DNA of 5,600 nt. It comes from Bacteroidota bacterium (GTDB lineage: Bacteria; Zhuqueibacterota; Zhuqueibacteria; Zhuqueibacterales; Geothermadaptataceae). Location of the stretch: the NCBI GenBank assembly GCA_011375275.1, contig DRLW01000315.1:1-5600 (forward strand). The letters are read 5' to 3'. The translations under genes and the position numbers were made by a program. Every line of letters begins with the position of its first letter. Within the stretch, counting starts at the first letter, position 1. The notes under the pieces were generated by a model. It was given only the letters and a program-made list of their open reading frames with translations, was not told where the DNA came from and did not search any database. Positions 4,378 to 5,600 of the stretch are shown piece by piece.

Positions 4378-5600
4378 ATGCTTCAGTACTGCCTGATGAT
4401 CCTGTCTCTGCTCTGAGGGCTTCCTCAAACGCCTTGATCGCCTCCGAACCGGTCCCGCCTTCAGCGAGATAGTTGGTCTTGATCAGCGATTCAATCTGCT
4501 CTCTGTTGTCCACGTTCAGATTCAGGCGCACGATCGTCTGGTACACTTTCATGGCAGCCTGATCGGTTCTGCCGGCAATCAGATACAGGTTTGCCAGCGC
4601 AGGATACAGCTTCAGCCTGCCGGGATTCTTCTCCAGTAAGCCTTCATAAATCCGGGCTGCGGCCTGCTGGTTGCCGCGCAGCAGGTGGATGCGCGCCCGG
4701 GCTTCCGGCGAGAACGCGATGAAGCCGATGAGCGGCAGCACGATAATCGAAATCAACGCCCCTGTGACGAGGGTTTTGCTCATGCCACCACCTCTGACCG
4801 TGACAGTTGCGGGCTCACTGTTGCGCGCATAGGTCATGTTGGTCCGGGTCGATGCCAGCAGATCGACAGCATCTTTATATTCAGGATTGATGATGACGAT
4901 TTTTTCGAGCAGGAGGGAAGCCTGTTTCCAGTCCTGCTGATCGATGAATGTTTGAGCTTCCGTGTAAAGAGAGTCCAGGTTCACCTTGCTGCCAGAGTGC
5001 ATCTGGCCGGTTCTGCTTCTGCCGGGTGTGTAGGTGGTTTCAAGCTGATACTCGATCTCCTGCAGCATTTCGTTGACGTTGCGATAGTTCGGGTTGATGC
5101 GCTTGACCTTCTCAAAGGCGACCATGGCGCTGCCGAGATCGCCATTCTGCAGAGAACGTTGCCCTTCCTGATAGTAGCGGGCGATGATAGCGATGGAGCT
5201 TTCCTTTTCCAGCTCCGCACGGGCTTCATTCAGTTTTTTGCGTACCTTTTTATAGCCAGGATCAATTTTCAGCACCTTTTCGAACGCGATGATAGCCTGG
5301 GGCCAGTTCCCGGTTCTGAATGCGAACAAACCGTCATTGTAGGCTTTTTCTTTTTCCAGCATCAGATTTTTTGCCTCGATGCGCTGCCTCAGATTTTCAA
5401 CGCGGTTTTTCACGTCTTTATATTCAGGATCGCGCTTAGCGAGCTGATCGAAAGAAGCCAGCGCGAGTTCAAGGAAGCCCTGTTTTTCATAGTCGATGGC
5501 CTGCTCAAAAAGGCTTTCTTTGATGTCGCGTTTTGCGATCTGGTTGAGCTGGCTGTCGATCTCAGCAATCTTGAGGGTTACGTCCTTGTAGGAGGGACGC
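4376..5600 (-). CDS. Membrane-anchored TPR-repeat protein (5' end outside the window)
   Basis: The frame is open to the right edge; 407 residues are visible and the true start lies beyond 5600. A GTG at 5413 is in frame, but the repeat pattern continues upstream of it, so it is internal. The N-terminal part is built of TPR-like units ending in a P-x-Y motif: RPSYKDV, DPEYKDV, DPGYKKV, NPNYRNV and NPEYKDA, spaced 56, 56, 56 and 69 residues apart. Each unit is a helical hairpin (for example YNDGLFAFRTGNWPQAIIAF) plus a long charged helix. A single hydrophobic segment, TLVTGALISIIVLPLIGFIAF (about 4714-4776), follows a short Gly-rich linker. Beyond it are about 110 residues with further TPR-like pairs (RGNQQAAARIYEGLLEKNPG, then AGRTDQAAMKVYQTIV) and a short Ser/Gly-rich tail. 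TPR blocks therefore lie on both sides of the membrane segment. The orientation is uncertain because the N-terminus is missing. TPRs bind proteins, so a scaffold or assembly role is inferred; the specific family is not recognised. The gene is co-transcribed with the pseudokinase gene downstream. Confidence 0.85.
   Translation of the reverse strand, partial: RPSYKDVTLKIAEIDSQLNQIAKRDIKESLFEQAIDYEKQGFLELALASFDQLAKRDPEYKDVKNRVENLRQRIEAKNLMLEKEKAYNDGLFAFRTGNWPQAIIAFEKVLKIDPGYKKVRKKLNEARAELEKESSIAIIARYYQEGQRSLQNGDLGSAMVAFEKVKRINPNYRNVNEMLQEIEYQLETTYTPGRSRTGQMHSGSKVNLDSLYTEAQTFIDQQDWKQASLLLEKIVIINPEYKDAVDLLASTRTNMTYARNSEPATVTVRGGGMSKTLVTGALISIIVLPLIGFIAFSPEARARIHLLRGNQQAAARIYEGLLEKNPGRLKLYPALANLYLIAGRTDQAAMKVYQTIVRLNLNVDNREQIESLIKTNYLAEGGTGSEAIKAFEEALRAETGSSGSTEA

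Noticed and set aside
2543..4396. Several plus-strand open frames opposite the pseudokinase gene (for example 3095-3655 and 4010-4396)
   Set aside because: They are antisense shadows of a well-supported gene and show no domain pattern or ribosome binding sites of their own.
5411..5413. GTG as the start of the membrane TPR gene
   Set aside because: The same frame stays open to the window edge and carries two further P-x-Y repeat units upstream.

Overview
The window reads as chromosome of a Gram-negative-type bacterium. It has Shine-Dalgarno-led genes, a predicted exported cysteine protease of a family that works in the periplasm, and base composition that looks close to balanced (not computed). 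TPR-rich regulators with kinase-like domains, together with intergenic spacers full of short degenerate repeats, suggest a large-genome environmental lineage. An FCB-type group such as Calditrichota/KSB1 is only a guess, because there is no rRNA or marker gene here.

Layout. Positions 1-551 are mostly non-coding. An open frame enters from the left edge and stops at 240; it may be the tail of an upstream gene running into repeat-like DNA. Then come a 9-bp hairpin, a two-unit 21-bp direct repeat and a strong ribosome binding site. Positions 552-1706 (+) encode a secreted LapG/BTLCP-type transglutaminase-like cysteine protease with a complete Cys-His-Asp triad and large unassigned extensions. Positions 1707-2050 form a convergent spacer with a candidate intrinsic terminator nested in an inverted repeat, a cluster of alternative hairpins and a degenerate direct repeat. 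Positions 4366-2051 (-) encode a 771-residue protein with N-terminal TPRs, a region resembling a class III nucleotide cyclase without its metal aspartates, and a C-terminal Ser/Thr kinase fold that has lost most of its catalytic residues. Positions 5600-4376 (-) hold the 3' part of a TPR protein with one internal membrane segment; its start lies beyond the right edge.

The two minus-strand genes are 9 bp apart, and the ribosome binding site of the second overlaps the stop codon of the first, so they are almost certainly one operon. The likely picture is a membrane-anchored TPR scaffold working with a soluble TPR/cyclase-like/pseudokinase protein as a signalling or assembly platform. The partners are not visible. 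The LapG-like gene is convergent with this operon, and nothing in the window shows that it belongs to the same system.

The most notable observation is the apparent double-dead regulator: one polypeptide in which both the cyclase-like and the kinase domain keep their fold signatures but lack key catalytic residues. A second is a short structured repeat present once on each side of the protease gene, in opposite orientations.
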